A stretch of DNA of 7,167 nt, taken from Desulfonatronospira sp. (GTDB lineage Bacteria; Desulfobacterota; Desulfovibrionia; Desulfovibrionales; Desulfonatronovibrionaceae). Shown in pieces: positions 7,050-7,167 of this stretch (the stretch's first letter is position 1; the number at the start of each line of letters is the position of its first letter). Below the pieces are notes generated by a model, which was not told the DNA's origin, ran no database searches, and worked only from the letters and a program-made list of their open reading frames with translations. The DNA lies in NCBI GenBank assembly GCA_003563255.1, contig PWSL01000135.1:1-7167 (forward strand). Direction: 5' to 3'. The translations under genes and the position numbers were made by a program.

Positions 7050-7167
7050 AATCTATGCCTGCCACGCGTCTTTGGCGTGGTTAATCCTGTCAAAATACAC
7101 TTTTCTTTATTGGGTTGCGGGCATGGTCCGCCTTAGAAGTTTTGCTGTAGTGCTGAATTGTCGAGAA
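7050..7167 (-). repeat. right arm of the long inverted repeat, reaching the window edge
   Basis: This arm is the exact reverse complement of 6809-6926. It starts at AATCTA (7050-7055) and runs to the last base without a mismatch, so it may continue beyond. Six further Ts lie outside the left arm (6803-6808); finding As just past 7167 would mean that the repeat also includes the terminator. Confidence 0.88.

Larger units (their letters stand above)
6809..7167. repeat. long palindromic element, two 118-bp inverted arms around a 123-bp spacer (may continue past the window)
   Basis: The last 118 bases of the window (7050-7167) are the exact reverse complement of 6809-6926. I checked this base by base and found no mismatch. 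The 123-bp spacer (6927-7049) contains further inverted repeats, so the whole 359 bp can fold into one long, branched hairpin or cruciform. No transposase or other convincing gene lies inside. The structure resembles a non-autonomous inverted-repeat element (MITE-like) or two head-to-head copies of a dispersed intergenic repeat. Because the right arm ends exactly at the window edge, the true outer boundary and any target-site duplication cannot be seen. An assembly artefact at a contig end is also possible. Confidence 0.85.

Noticed and set aside
6809..7167. CRISPR array
   Set aside because: The repeats are inverted, not regularly spaced direct repeats with unique spacers, and no cas gene is present.
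6809..7167. Complete insertion sequence
   Set aside because: The long inverted ends suggest one, but the 123-bp interior is far too short for a transposase, so at most this is a non-autonomous derivative.

Overview
This window carries the dissimilatory sulfate-reduction cassette aprA-qmoA-qmoB-qmoC, all on the + strand, followed by a non-coding tail built around a long, essentially perfect inverted repeat. The gene content and order, and the recognisable AprA sequence (for example GRHVDDSVHLFEEWGLP), point to a sulfate-reducing bacterium of the Desulfobacterota, most likely close to Desulfovibrionales. The species cannot be named from this window. Codon use and GC content look uniform across the four genes, so nothing suggests recent transfer of one of them.

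Layout. Positions 1-19 hold a strong Shine-Dalgarno sequence and possibly the last two codons and stop of an upstream gene (aprB is expected there). aprA (20-2023) encodes the catalytic subunit of adenylylsulfate (APS) reductase. A GC-rich hairpin with a T-run (2031-2062) terminates or attenuates transcription after aprA. A 92-bp leader (2063-2154) with a second, AT-richer hairpin precedes qmoA. qmoA (2155-3402), qmoB (3409-5592) and qmoC (5603-6745) are tightly packed, with gaps of 6 and 10 bp. Their ribosome binding sites overlap or abut the preceding stop codons, so they form a translationally linked operon. A strong hairpin flanked by an A-run and a T-run (6774-6810) closes the operon and could also stop transcription arriving from the other side. 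From 6809 to the window end there are two identical 118-bp arms in inverted orientation around a 123-bp spacer that itself contains nested hairpins. No convincing gene lies in this tail.

How the genes work together. APS reductase (AprAB) reduces APS to AMP and sulfite. QmoABC is the membrane complex that passes electrons from the menaquinone pool towards AprAB. QmoC anchors it (cytochrome b plus two [4Fe-4S] motifs). QmoA and QmoB are paralogous HdrA-like flavoproteins, and QmoB also carries a two-cluster ferredoxin module and an MvhD-like C-terminal domain. The metabolic part is well known biology. The least explained part is the palindromic element at 6809-7167, whose outer boundary coincides with the window edge and so cannot be fixed here.
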